This document shows, piece after piece, positions 56,878 through 64,000 of a DNA stretch of 64,000 nt (positions are counted from its first letter, which is position 1; each line of letters starts with the position of its first letter). The notes beneath the pieces are model-generated. The model saw nothing but the letters and a program-made list of their open reading frames with translations. It was not told where the DNA came from and made no database searches. The position numbers and the translations under genes were made by a program. Source of the stretch: Dictyobacter vulcani (GTDB lineage: Bacteria; Chloroflexota; Ktedonobacteria; Ktedonobacterales; Ktedonobacteraceae); assembly GCF_008974265.1 (NCBI RefSeq), contig NZ_BKZW01000002.1, forward strand, positions 310,001-374,000, written 5' to 3'.

Positions 56878-57456
56878 TTGGAGCGCATCAAATTCGAGCA
56901 AGCGCCCGGTGAGCTCCTTAATTTCTACACCTTTGTGCCCGCCAATGAACGCTGGCAGCCAGATATGCTCCCATGGGTACTGGAACAACTACCCAGGCAC
57001 GTTCCCTTGAGCCTCTATGGCGTTGCTCCCACCTGGGCCTATGCCGCCGTAGCCGCCGCGACCGGAGACCAACCCCTAACCCAATTTGATCCCCGCCTCC
57101 CCTTTGGCTGGATCCAGCCCCTACCCGTTCAACTCAGCCAGGAACAGCATCCCGATGCTCCCTGTGCGCTCCTCATGTCACGGGTTGCCACCATCCTGCG
57201 CATAAAAATTCCCACTCACCTCGAATACTTCCAGCCCGCCCCATTTCCCCTACCTCCAGTCCCTAGAGACCGAGGACTGATCATCCACGGTAAAATGCCC
57301 TACTGGCTCCTCACCGCTCTCGCCCGCTTCTACCGCGACCAGCATCTCCCCTGGCTCGCCACCTACTATCCACCCATCAACAAAGCCATCGTCATCTACG
57401 CCCGACGCGATGTCCCTTATCGCCCCGGTGACATCATCGACATGCCCCGCACCTGA
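56878..57456 (+). CDS. csx3: Csx3-like tandem-domain protein
   Basis: The product has about 192 residues, from a TTG at 56878; no ATG lies near, so the start is uncertain. There are two Csx3-like modules: LPWVLEQLPRHVPLSLYGVA, PTWAYAAVAAATGD and QFDPRLPFGWI in the first half, then RGLIIHGKMPYWLLTALARF, YRDQHLPWLATYYPPINKAI and GDIIDM in the second. Csx3 (Crn3) is a ring nuclease that degrades cyclic tetra-adenylate. It would act with the ATPase upstream to damp type III signalling. The duplicated, ATPase-split arrangement is less usual. Confidence 0.82.
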   Translation: MERIKFEQAPGELLNFYTFVPANERWQPDMLPWVLEQLPRHVPLSLYGVAPTWAYAAVAAATGDQPLTQFDPRLPFGWIQPLPVQLSQEQHPDAPCALLMSRVATILRIKIPTHLEYFQPAPFPLPPVPRDRGLIIHGKMPYWLLTALARFYRDQHLPWLATYYPPINKAIVIYARRDVPYRPGDIIDMPRT

Positions 57457-57675
57457 CTGACGTTTGAATGGATGGCAATTGTGTACAAAGTCGAGCGGAT
57501 AGAGATAATTTTTGCGTGGATGGCAATCGAGTTGCGGATGGAGGCTATCACGAGGGTGTTTTCAGGGGATTGTCGGTGTTAGATATGGGTTTTCTTGTTG
57601 TGGTGTACATAGATAGGAGCGAGATTATTAGTGCCTTGTTGCTCTGATAATCTCGCTCCTGCCTGGTTTGTTAGC

Positions 57676-58053
57676 TTACCGCTGTGTGCGGGCTCGTTCG
57701 CGGATATGTTGCAGGTTGAGTATTTCGGTGACTTCAAAGCTGGTGATGGGATCATAAATAGGTCGCATCCGCATGAGCGCGGGAAAGTGTCCTATGCGGC
57801 CATGGAGCATGGCCAGCAGAACAAAGGCTGCTGGCGCATAGCCAGGGGGATTGATTAGTAATGGTAATGTTTGCCATTCCTTTGAGCTCAATCCAACAGA
57901 GTTAATGATAGCCATAAGCTGTGGTTCCAATGGCTCATCCTGGTTGATCTGGACCGTGATCGTCTTTACTTCCTCGATGGTCTTACCTACAAGTGTTTGA
58001 ATCTGGGATTTTTGTGGTTCAGTGAGCGGATGCGAAAAGTTCAGTACGTACAT
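57676..58053 (-). CDS. csx15: Csx15-like protein
   Basis: The product has 125 residues starting MYVLNFSHPLTEPQKSQIQT. The MYVLNFSHPL start, WQTLPLLINPPGYAPAAFVL and EILNLQHIRERARTQR at the C-terminus match the Csx15 pattern, an ancillary type III CRISPR protein proposed to be a ring nuclease. It follows Can2 with six bases, so the two form an operon: effector nuclease first, off-switch second. Confidence 0.82.
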   Translation of the reverse strand: MYVLNFSHPLTEPQKSQIQTLVGKTIEEVKTITVQINQDEPLEPQLMAIINSVGLSSKEWQTLPLLINPPGYAPAAFVLLAMLHGRIGHFPALMRMRPIYDPITSFEVTEILNLQHIRERARTQR

Positions 58054-58059
58054 GCTTTT

Positions 58060-59208
58060 TTATTTCCTTGGAAAATCTGGATCGATGGCTTGCTTTTTGA
58101 GTATCTCACCGATATTGGGAAGATCTTCAGCTGTTACGACTACGATTTGGCGTAATTGAGCCTGCTCCCAAAAGTTAGCATAACCATCAAGTGTTTTGGA
58201 GGCATTTGTTACGAAGACCTTGGTTGTATATGTTCTCCCTAACATTTCTGCTTTACTATTCATTGCATCAAGATAGGATGCTTTTTTCTTCTTGAATGGA
58301 TTTTCATCCGTTTTGCATTCAGTGAAGATGAGTTGTGCGTCATAGGTAAAGACAGTGTCTAGCTCATTCTTAGCCGTGCTCTGAAGAGTATAGCCCCATT
58401 GATTATCGTCGGCAAAACCCGCCTTTTCGACTTCACTCCAGGTATATACTTCTAGCCAGTCTCCTTTGCCCAGAAAACTTGCCATCGCAGCATTGGTAAA
58501 CTGGCACTCTATCCTTCCATCAGTATATACGTGCGTGTGTATAGCTCCGTGGTGTTCCAGTTCGCGTAATAATGGCGACGTAGCAGGAAAAAGATCTGGA
58601 ATCTCTACCTTTTCTTTCGCTTTTTTATCGCGCATGTATTTGCTGAACAAGGGTGTATCAGCCGAACATGCCATGATTTTAGCGATTTGACTGTGTGCTT
58701 GTACATAGGCACGGTATTTTTCATCATAATTTGTTTTATCACGTGTACGCTGGAATATCTCCATATAGTCATCGACGGACATATGGAAAAAGCTTTCCGA
58801 TGAAACTCCGATACCTTTGATAAATGAGATGATTTTTTTGTGTCTGCTATCAATATAGACGCATGGGATTTCCAGTTGTTGTGCAATCTCGTAGGCGCCA
58901 AAGGCGAGAATTTTTGGACATGAGCTAATAGAAAACGTCCAATCCCACTCTGTTTGTGGATATTGCGTACAAATGTCCAGACAAGCTTGTTTGACTTTAT
59001 CCAGATCATAGGATTCTACATGGACAGTTGGCAGTTGTATTTTATGCTGTGGTAGATTATTGGCAAACTTGACGAAAGTTGCTTCATCCCGATAGCCCTC
59101 TTCTGAGGTAAGGATGACCACTAATTCAGGATGAATACACTGTAGCGCGAGAATATCAGGCGTACATCTGCCACCAGTGAGTGCTAAAAGAGCTGTTTTC
59201 TTTGTCAT
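58060..59208 (-). CDS. can2: Can2/Card1-like CARF nuclease
   Basis: The product has 382 residues starting MTKKTALLALTGGRCTPDIL. Residues 1-150 form a CARF domain (LALTGGRCTPDILALQ; WTFSISSCPKILAFGAYEIA). Residues about 230-380 form a PD-(D/E)xK nuclease: GKGDWLEVYTWSEVEKAGF, TAKNELDTVFTYDAQLIFTE and CKTDENPFKK, giving E-x-x-D and E-x-K. This is the Can2/Card1 (DUF1887) layout, a cyclic tetra-adenylate-activated, metal-dependent nuclease that cuts DNA and/or RNA. ATG 59208 follows GAGGTAAATA and starts just after the cmr6 relic stop. The gene appears intact. Confidence 0.9.
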   Translation of the reverse strand: MTKKTALLALTGGRCTPDILALQCIHPELVVILTSEEGYRDEATFVKFANNLPQHKIQLPTVHVESYDLDKVKQACLDICTQYPQTEWDWTFSISSCPKILAFGAYEIAQQLEIPCVYIDSRHKKIISFIKGIGVSSESFFHMSVDDYMEIFQRTRDKTNYDEKYRAYVQAHSQIAKIMACSADTPLFSKYMRDKKAKEKVEIPDLFPATSPLLRELEHHGAIHTHVYTDGRIECQFTNAAMASFLGKGDWLEVYTWSEVEKAGFADDNQWGYTLQSTAKNELDTVFTYDAQLIFTECKTDENPFKKKKASYLDAMNSKAEMLGRTYTTKVFVTNASKTLDGYANFWEQAQLRQIVVVTAEDLPNIGEILKKQAIDPDFPRK

Positions 59209-59216
59209 TATTTACC

Positions 59217-59348
59217 TCATCCAATATAGGTAACAAGTTCAATGCCTTGGATTATGTTTTTTAATTCTTTGCCTTGCGCTGATAACAATAAATCATCCGA
59301 GTCGATCAGTCTCATACGGCCGTAGCCGCTGGAGGTTTTGGCTCCGAT
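59217..59348 (-). pseudogene. cmr6: 3' end of a Cmr6-like RAMP gene
   Basis: The minus-strand frame reads IGAKTSSGYGRMRLIDSDDL and ends ...GIELVTYIG with TGA just before the can2 ribosome site. The G-A-K-T-S-x-G-Y-G-x-x motif is the glycine-rich C-terminal loop of Cmr6, a RAMP subunit of type III-B effector complexes. Upstream the frame meets TGA at once and no further Cas sequence is recognised. It appears to be the remaining stump of a deleted cmr operon that ran into can2-csx15. Confidence 0.7.
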
Positions 59349-60080
59349 TCAAATGCTATGATAATGCCAGCAGTAGCAGGTAGTACGTGATAAGTCTGAT
59401 CATCTTACTACAGAATCCATGTATATCTATTAAATTCAAGTTACGAGATCAGCAAATTACTACGGATAGATAGCCATGAAATGAATACGTGCGTAAGCAA
59501 CACCTTTTTACCGTAGTAATCTTCCAATCACAAGTAGTATAAGCCCCTGCAAGGCCACACGCATCATAAACACCAATGAAAAAGCTCATCACTACATATG
59601 AGTAATGAAGGAAAAGCCAACTTCCGTGCTATACATCTGACGTTTTTTTGCTGAAAAACGGTATGAGCGAGGGTGTTTTAGGGTAGTTGTCTCTTGTTGG
59701 TTCCTGCTTTATTTCAGCATAGACAATCCAGATCATATGTTCTAATATGGGGATGGGTAATACTTTTGGCTGCTACTGCATTCGGGGATAGTACTGTATT
59801 GCTTCTTTCCTGGCGTTGATCGTTTATAGTGGGTGGAGAGGTCTGCGTTCTGGTGAGGAGGAGAGACCTCTTGCATTGTAGCACATAAAACAGAAGCACA
59901 GGGCGATGAAACTGGATAAACGAATTTTCTTGTTCTATATAGAGACAGGTTATTTCGCTTATTATACATCGCCCTTCATACAAGTGATATCTACGCAAAG
60001 AGTCATGTGCAAGCATGAATTGTCTGAGCGGATGTAATACTTACTATACACATAAAAATACAACAGGATAACAAAGGCAG
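59349..60080. other. Gene-free stretch after Cmr6 stump
   Basis: No supported gene or further cas relic is seen. Short frames near 59714-60016 are low-quality. This is where a deletion endpoint of the cmr operon would be expected. Confidence 0.45.
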
Positions 60081-60689
60081 CTAGCCTGTATATGGAATGG
60101 TAATAATAATCGTGAGGGAGGTCGCAGCGCTCACCGCCTCGCCTTTGATATGAGCCCTGAATGTCCCTTTGCGATAAAAATCCAGTGCTACCCTGGTCTG
60201 ATGCGTAATCGTGAATGGGGCAAAACCATTAGTCGTATCGCTCACAATGGTCTGATCATGAGATGACTTATTCTGAATATACACTTCCCCCTTTGCCTTC
60301 AGAGGCACATTCAGGGTAGTCTGAGTAAATTGCACGGCATCACCATCTTCAATTGAGAGAATGGTCGTTAAATTATCACCTCGATTATTCAGGTCCACCG
60401 AGGGACTGGTCCCTCCAACTTTCGCTGCATATCCTGTGGAATTCACAGTAGGGGTTGCGGTCGGTTGGCTGACACCCACAGCCGCAGTAGGGGTTGCGGT
60501 TGGTTGGCTGACATCCACAGTGAGGGTTGCGGTCGGTTGGCTGACACTCACAGTAGGGGTTGCACCTGTCGTACTTGTACTCGCAGGTGTTGTAACAGTC
60601 GCTGAGGTTCCATCCGCTTGACTACAAGCCGCTAAAAACAGAGCACTCATCATAATTATTAGAGGAAACAATTTTTTCAGCATTGACAT
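60081..60689 (-). CDS. Lipoprotein with Pro/Thr-rich repeats
   Basis: The product has 203 residues. ATG 60689 (MSMLKKLFPLIIMMSALFLA) has GGAAGGG eight bases upstream; an earlier ATG at 60809 adds an unlikely extension. A lipobox LAAC follows a hydrophobic signal helix, so the protein is probably a lipid-anchored extracytoplasmic protein. Residues about 30-85 contain SQPTATPTV-type repeats, an extended linker. The C-terminal about 110 residues are beta-rich (DNLTTILSIEDGDAVQFTQT, AKGEVYIQNKSSHDQ) and cupredoxin-like in rhythm, but without copper ligands that I can place. Confidence 0.75.
   Translation of the reverse strand: MSMLKKLFPLIIMMSALFLAACSQADGTSATVTTPASTSTTGATPTVSVSQPTATLTVDVSQPTATPTAAVGVSQPTATPTVNSTGYAAKVGGTSPSVDLNNRGDNLTTILSIEDGDAVQFTQTTLNVPLKAKGEVYIQNKSSHDQTIVSDTTNGFAPFTITHQTRVALDFYRKGTFRAHIKGEAVSAATSLTIIITIPYTG
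60455..60575. repeat. Short tandem repeats in lipoprotein linker
   Basis: Three to four imperfect units containing GGTTGCGGTYGGTTGGCTGA and spaced about 45-50 bases encode the SQPTATPT linker. Copy number variation would change linker length without shifting the frame. Confidence 0.6.
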
Positions 60690-60871
60690 ACATATAACCC
60701 TTCCGGCTAAAGCAAAGCTTGATACATTATCGACTACCCTGCAATTATCTAAACGCAGAAAGGGAGACATTATTGCTGACCAATATAGACCAGGAATCTT
60801 TATATGCAATCTTATTTCTCAGGATCTATTTATAATTTTTCCAACAAAAGATTATTTAAATAGCAAATAGA

Positions 60872-61066
60872 TTATATGACTGGAGCCACCAGCCTGGCGA
60901 AATGACCGTTGTTGCTCGTCTGAGATTGAGACGCCACCGCCTTCACCCAGTGAACGACCAGGTAGAGATATCTCTTCACCCCATAGGTTTCGACGATGAT
61001 AATCATGGTGGTGACCAGGATGGGAGTCCCGATCAAGATAATGATTGCTTGCGTTGTGTGTGACAT
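60872..61066 (-). CDS. Small single-TM protein
   Basis: The product has 64 residues starting MSHTTQAIIILIGTPILVTT, with one hydrophobic N-terminal helix and a short polar tail. No family is recognised. It lies 72 bases downstream of the coiled-coil membrane protein on the same strand. Confidence 0.5.
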   Translation of the reverse strand: MSHTTQAIIILIGTPILVTTMIIIVETYGVKRYLYLVVHWVKAVASQSQTSNNGHFARLVAPVI

Positions 61067-61138
61067 GTGTGTTTCCTTTTTATTTCAATAAGTTGATAGG
61101 GGCAACGTAGGTTGCACGTTGCCCCTGATGTCGCTATG

Positions 61139-62014
61139 TTATAGTTCCGCTTGCAGGCCTTCTTCATGTTGTTTGAGCCAGGTGCTACATGTGGCGCGGC
61201 GTGCTTTGGCGTGCTGGGCCAGGTCACGTACCGATATGGGCTTATCGTTTTTCTGTTCTGTCCTTTCCTCCAGCAGCTCAGCGTAGGCTTGCGCGATCCG
61301 TTGTTCTGCCGACTCCGTTTCTGATTTGTGTTCTTCTGCGTTTGTAAGCAGGAGGAGCTTGGGTGGCTCGTCGATGTGGGGTATTTCAGGTTCTTTTTCT
61401 TCTTTGATATTTTGGATCACGCCTTGTAGGGCGAGGGCCAGTTCTTTGTAGTCTATTTGCGGAACGGCATCCTGTTTGTCCTGCTGTTTTTGTTCTTCTC
61501 TGTGCCAGTCGTCGCGGAGTTGGTTGAAGGAGAAGTTTTTGAGCCGGGAGGTCAGCAGAAATCCGATGACGGCCACTGCCCGCAGGGCGGTCATAACCCA
61601 GATGGGGATGGCGCCGGAGACACCTTTGTCTGAGACTGGCAGTCCGGCGGCATGGCCGAGGGCGTCGAAGTGGGTGATGAGTCCGGCGACCGTGGCGAGG
61701 AGGGCTGTGAGGGTGAAGAAGATAATGGCACGTATTTTGTCGCGTTCCCGCAGGGCCTGGAATGCGTTGATGAAGACGATGCCCAGGCTGGAGTCGATAG
61801 CGATGGCCTGTGCCCAGGCCCAGGATTCGGAGAGCGCGGTATTTCCGTGCATGACATTGCCGTCGGTGAGAAAGTTGGCGGTGCTGACGACGATGCCTGC
61901 TGCTAGCAGGAGTTAGCTGGTCTTGGTGACGAAGTTGAAAATAAATTTGATGGTTTCGTCGTACCAGTGTAAGTCGGCAAATATTTGTAGTCGTGTCCTC
62001 TTTTGTGTGCTCAT
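61139..62014 (-). pseudogene. Membrane protein with in-frame stop
   Basis: From ATG 62014 the frame reads MSTQKRTRLQIFADLHWYDE and then meets TAA at 61915-61913. It goes on unbroken to 61139, for 292 codons in total. Four hydrophobic segments follow the stop (LLLAAGIVVSTANFL; AIAIDSSLGIVFINAF; AIIFFTLTALLATVAGLITH; WVMTALRAVAVIGFLLTS), then a charged coiled tail (EEKEPEIPHIDEPPKLLLLT) and a C-terminal HTH-like piece (ISVRDLAQHAKARRATCSTW). The downstream part may be expressed from an internal ATG. The stop is either a real mutation or a base error. Confidence 0.65.
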
Positions 62015-62543
62015 CGAGTGTACCGTTTCTATGCTGGCGCCGCTTTAGATGCCTCTAAAATGGTGTTTTGAAATTTGGATGTCAAATTGGATATAAAACG
62101 GTATATTTGCACTTTTGAATTATCCTCTTAATAGGCTCCCCAGGCTCCTTTATTGGGTCCACGGTTTGGACCCTGTTTGATACCAGTCTTTACCAATTCC
62201 ACTTTATCGTGAGGAGCGCAGAGGATGTCTTTTCTGAAGATGTGAGCTCAAAAGTGCATTTGTACCGAACCGTTATGAACCGGCGTAAACCGCCTCGTTT
62301 TTGGAAATTGGCTGTGTGATGGTGGCGTTTCTCAATGCGGCTGGGGTGGATATCTCATGCACTATTTGACCTATGTCTCGGCGTATTATGCGACGAGTGA
62401 TCCAACAGGTACGTATGGAGCTTGTTTTCGCCGTGCATATTCATTATAAGAGCTGTACTCTGGAAGTTGCTCAGCCTTGCAAAAAGCTTTCCTTTCTACT
62501 ATAATGAGTACGTACTCAGTCATTATTCGATTGGTGAGAGTGT
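62015..62543. other. Gene-free stretch with TetR operator
   Basis: Nothing protein-coding is supported. Near its right end is a palindrome TGAGTACGTACTCA at 62505-62518, 26 bases before the tetR start. It is a likely operator. Confidence 0.5.
62505..62518. promoter_or_regulatory. Palindromic operator upstream of tetR-type gene
   Basis: A perfect 14-bp palindrome TGAGTACGTACTCA lies between a TATAAT-like hexamer (CTATAATG at 62499) and the TetR start. TetR regulators normally bind such sites to repress themselves. The half site TGAGT recurs downstream of the gene. Confidence 0.6.
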
Positions 62544-63116
62544 ATGGCAAGAACCAAAAGTCCAGAGAAACGCGACGCTATCCTTGCGGCAGCAGTTCAA
62601 CTGATTGCCGAGCAAGGTTTGAGTGTCCCTACGTCCAAAATCGCCAAAGTAGCCGGAGTCTCAGAAGGATCACTATTTACTTACTTTGAGACCAAGGAGA
62701 CACTGTTCAATGAATTGTATTTGGAATTGAAGGCCGAAGTGCGAGCAAATATGCTCGACGCGTATCCTGCCCATGCAAGCTTAGGGGTCCGTGCTCGTTG
62801 GGTTTGGGACATGTATGTTCGGTTCGGCATTGCTCATCCTGATAAATACAAAGTCATCACCCAATTGAGCGTTTCGGATTCCATCTGGGAACAGACCAAA
62901 CGCTTGAGTCTGGAAGGATACGAAGCTCTTCATGCGATGATTCAAGAGACGTTTGCCTGTGGTGCTCTCAAAGATCAGCCCTATGAATTTGGTACGGCCT
63001 TACTCCTCTCCCTCATGAATATGACCATTGAGTTCATTGAACTCCATCCTTCAGAGGCAGACCGTTTTTGGGATGCTGGCTTTACCGCTTTCTGGAATGC
63101 GGTGACAGGATCCTAA
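62544..63116 (+). CDS. TetR-family transcription regulator
   Basis: The product has 190 residues starting MARTKSPEKRDAILAAAVQL. The HTH is typical of TetR (LIAEQGLSVPTSKIAKVAGV, SEGSLFTYFETKETLFNELY), followed by an all-helical ligand-binding domain. It probably represses its own gene and the SDR gene that starts 172 bases downstream, since TGAGT/ACTCA palindromes flank it on both sides. The ligand is unknown. Confidence 0.93.
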   Translation: MARTKSPEKRDAILAAAVQLIAEQGLSVPTSKIAKVAGVSEGSLFTYFETKETLFNELYLELKAEVRANMLDAYPAHASLGVRARWVWDMYVRFGIAHPDKYKVITQLSVSDSIWEQTKRLSLEGYEALHAMIQETFACGALKDQPYEFGTALLLSLMNMTIEFIELHPSEADRFWDAGFTAFWNAVTGS

Positions 63117-63129
63117 AAATTTTCTTCTT

Positions 63130-63153
63130 AAATGAGTGCCTGAGCACTCATTT
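63130..63153. promoter_or_regulatory. Inverted repeat between tetR and SDR genes
   Basis: AAATGAGTGC / GCACTCATTT with a four-base centre (CTGA), followed by a further AAATGAGTGT at 63161. It shares the TGAGT/ACTCA half sites with the operator before tetR. It may be a second TetR operator for the SDR gene, a terminator stem, or both. Confidence 0.55.
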
Positions 63154-63288
63154 ATAAAACAAATGAGTGTCACACGTTGTCTGCCTATGAGATTGTGCCA
63201 GGGTAAATGGGACGTGTGTGTGATCAATCACGGCTCTCCACGCTTCTGGTACAACCGCAAACACGCCTATTTCCTTCAGGAGATTTTT

Positions 63289-64000
63289 ATGACCATACCC
63301 AATTCACTCATCACAACCAGATTTAACGCCACGAGCATTGCTGCGGACGTCGTGGCTGGTCTCGACCTCACCAGTGTTCGTGCCATCGTCACCGGAGCCT
63401 CGTCCGGCATCGGCCTTGAGACCGCTCGGGCACTCGCCAGCGCTGGCGCGGAAGTAACACTCGCGGTCCGCAATATCGCCGCTGGTGCGAAGGCTGCCGA
63501 GGACATTGCGAAGTCAACCAGGAATGAGCGTGTGCGCGTCATCGCTCTGGATCTTGCCAATCAAGCCTCAGTAGCCAACTTTGTCCAGAGCTGGAAGGGA
63601 CCGCTGCATCTGCTGATCAATAATGCAGGGGCCATTCCGAGCACTCTGTCCCGGACTGTGGAAGGCTGGGAACTGCAGTTCGCCACCAATTACCTTGGCC
63701 ACTTCACTCTGAGCCTTGGATTGCATGACGCCCTCGCCGTTGGTGCCCGCGAATGGGGCGAGGCACGCATCGTCTCGGTCAGTTCTACCGCACATATGAG
63801 ATCACCAGTCGTGTTCGACGACATCCACTTTGAACGACGCGAGTACGACCCGCAGGCGGCCTACGCACAGTCCAAGACCGCCAACTCGTTATTTGCGGTT
63901 GAAGCCACGCGCCGCTGGGCCGCCGATGGCATCGTCACCAACACTGCCAACCCCGGCGGTATCGCCACCGGATTGCAAAGAGACTTCACACAGAAACAAA
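63289..64000 (+). CDS. Short-chain dehydrogenase/reductase, 3' end off window
   Basis: ATG 63289 follows AGGAG, and the frame is open to the right edge (at least 237 residues). Classical or extended SDR motifs are visible: VTGASSGIG (NAD(P) binding), DLAN, LINNAGA, SVSSTAH (catalytic Ser) and YAQSK (catalytic Tyr and Lys), then ANPGGI. It resembles retinol-dehydrogenase-like or oxidoreductase SDRs regulated by TetR proteins. The substrate is unknown. Confidence 0.93.
   Translation, partial: MTIPNSLITTRFNATSIAADVVAGLDLTSVRAIVTGASSGIGLETARALASAGAEVTLAVRNIAAGAKAAEDIAKSTRNERVRVIALDLANQASVANFVQSWKGPLHLLINNAGAIPSTLSRTVEGWELQFATNYLGHFTLSLGLHDALAVGAREWGEARIVSVSSTAHMRSPVVFDDIHFERREYDPQAAYAQSKTANSLFAVEATRRWAADGIVTNTANPGGIATGLQRDFTQKQ

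Noticed and set aside
54385..59350. A complete type III effector complex near the arrays
   Set aside because: No cas10, cas5/7-type RAMP genes, cas6, cas1 or cas2 were found; only a Cmr6 C-terminal stump is visible.
59714..60016. 100-residue minus-strand frame after the Cmr6 stump
   Set aside because: No Cas-like motif, no ribosome site and low-complexity composition; not supported as a gene.

Overview
This 64 kb window looks like an accessory, defence-rich and mobile-element-rich region from a filamentous Chloroflexota bacterium, most likely a member of the Ktedonobacteria. That is an inference from protein style: TIR/NB-ARC proteins with long helical repeats, XRE-like/TPR regulators, ancillary type III CRISPR proteins, an IscB relic and a very high density of insertion sequences. 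No rRNA, tRNA or housekeeping gene was seen.

Layout. (1) 1-2.2 kb: an unrecognised gene running off the left edge, a methyltransferase relic and an ISL3 transposase relic. (2) 2.26-10.6 kb: one giant TIR-NB-ARC-helical-repeat gene (about 2,280 residues when restored), broken by a one-base frameshift and by an IS66 insertion with a perfect 8-bp target duplication. (3) 10.9-15.2 kb: a helical-repeat protein with a basic stretch, an IS4-type element and a membrane-anchored protein with an internal stop. (4) 15.5-17.0 kb: a plus-strand cluster of a stand-alone TIR protein, a PGDYG-like protein and a SLATT/DUF4231-like membrane protein. (5) 17.1-22.0 kb: a minus-strand prokaryotic ubiquitin-like cluster (JAB-E1 fusion, Ubl-E2 fusion, NYN RNase) next to two divergent paralogous HTH-TPR regulators. 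(6) 22.3-27.3 kb: CRISPR locus A, followed by an IS relic, a TIR relic and a truncated CARF-HTH gene. (7) 27.3-29.3 kb: an IS3 element that cuts into an iscB relic with its probable omega-RNA. (8) 31.3-34.1 kb: a class I lanthipeptide cluster (precursor, LanC, truncated LanB) destroyed by an IS. (9) 37-42.6 kb: a small gene split by an IS5/IS427 element, then a tightly coupled pair of unrecognised 569-residue and PLD-like 891-residue proteins, a candidate undescribed defence pair. (10) 42.7-49.5 kb: APH kinase, SMI1/KNR4, a TIR fusion, a NADAR protein and an M15-like peptidase. (11) 49.7-54.4 kb: CRISPR loci B and C with several IS/MITE insertions. (12) 54.8-59.3 kb: a type III CRISPR ancillary module (TIR, CARF-LuxR-HTH, P-loop ATPase, Csx3, Csx15, Can2/Card1) ending in a relic of cmr6. 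(13) 60-64 kb: a lipoprotein, membrane proteins, and a TetR regulator with an SDR enzyme.

The most striking observation is that five separate element ends (two transposase families and a 310-bp MITE) sit at exactly the same nucleotide of the CRISPR repeat in arrays with two different repeat types. Each carries or once carried a 10-bp duplication of repeat positions 19-28, which lies within a TCTC-N4-GAGA palindrome. The arrays therefore act as landing pads for a repeat-targeting transposon family. Recombination between its copies appears to have fused array B to array C. Array A also contains an error-ridden second copy and a third copy of itself, probably an assembly artefact.

No cas10, cas1, cas2 or cas6 is present. 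The arrays and ancillary cyclic-oligoadenylate genes survive here without an effector complex, and a cmr6 3' end marks where a Cmr operon probably once stood. Several genes differ from intact forms by one base in short homopolymers, so some apparent pseudogenes may be sequencing errors.
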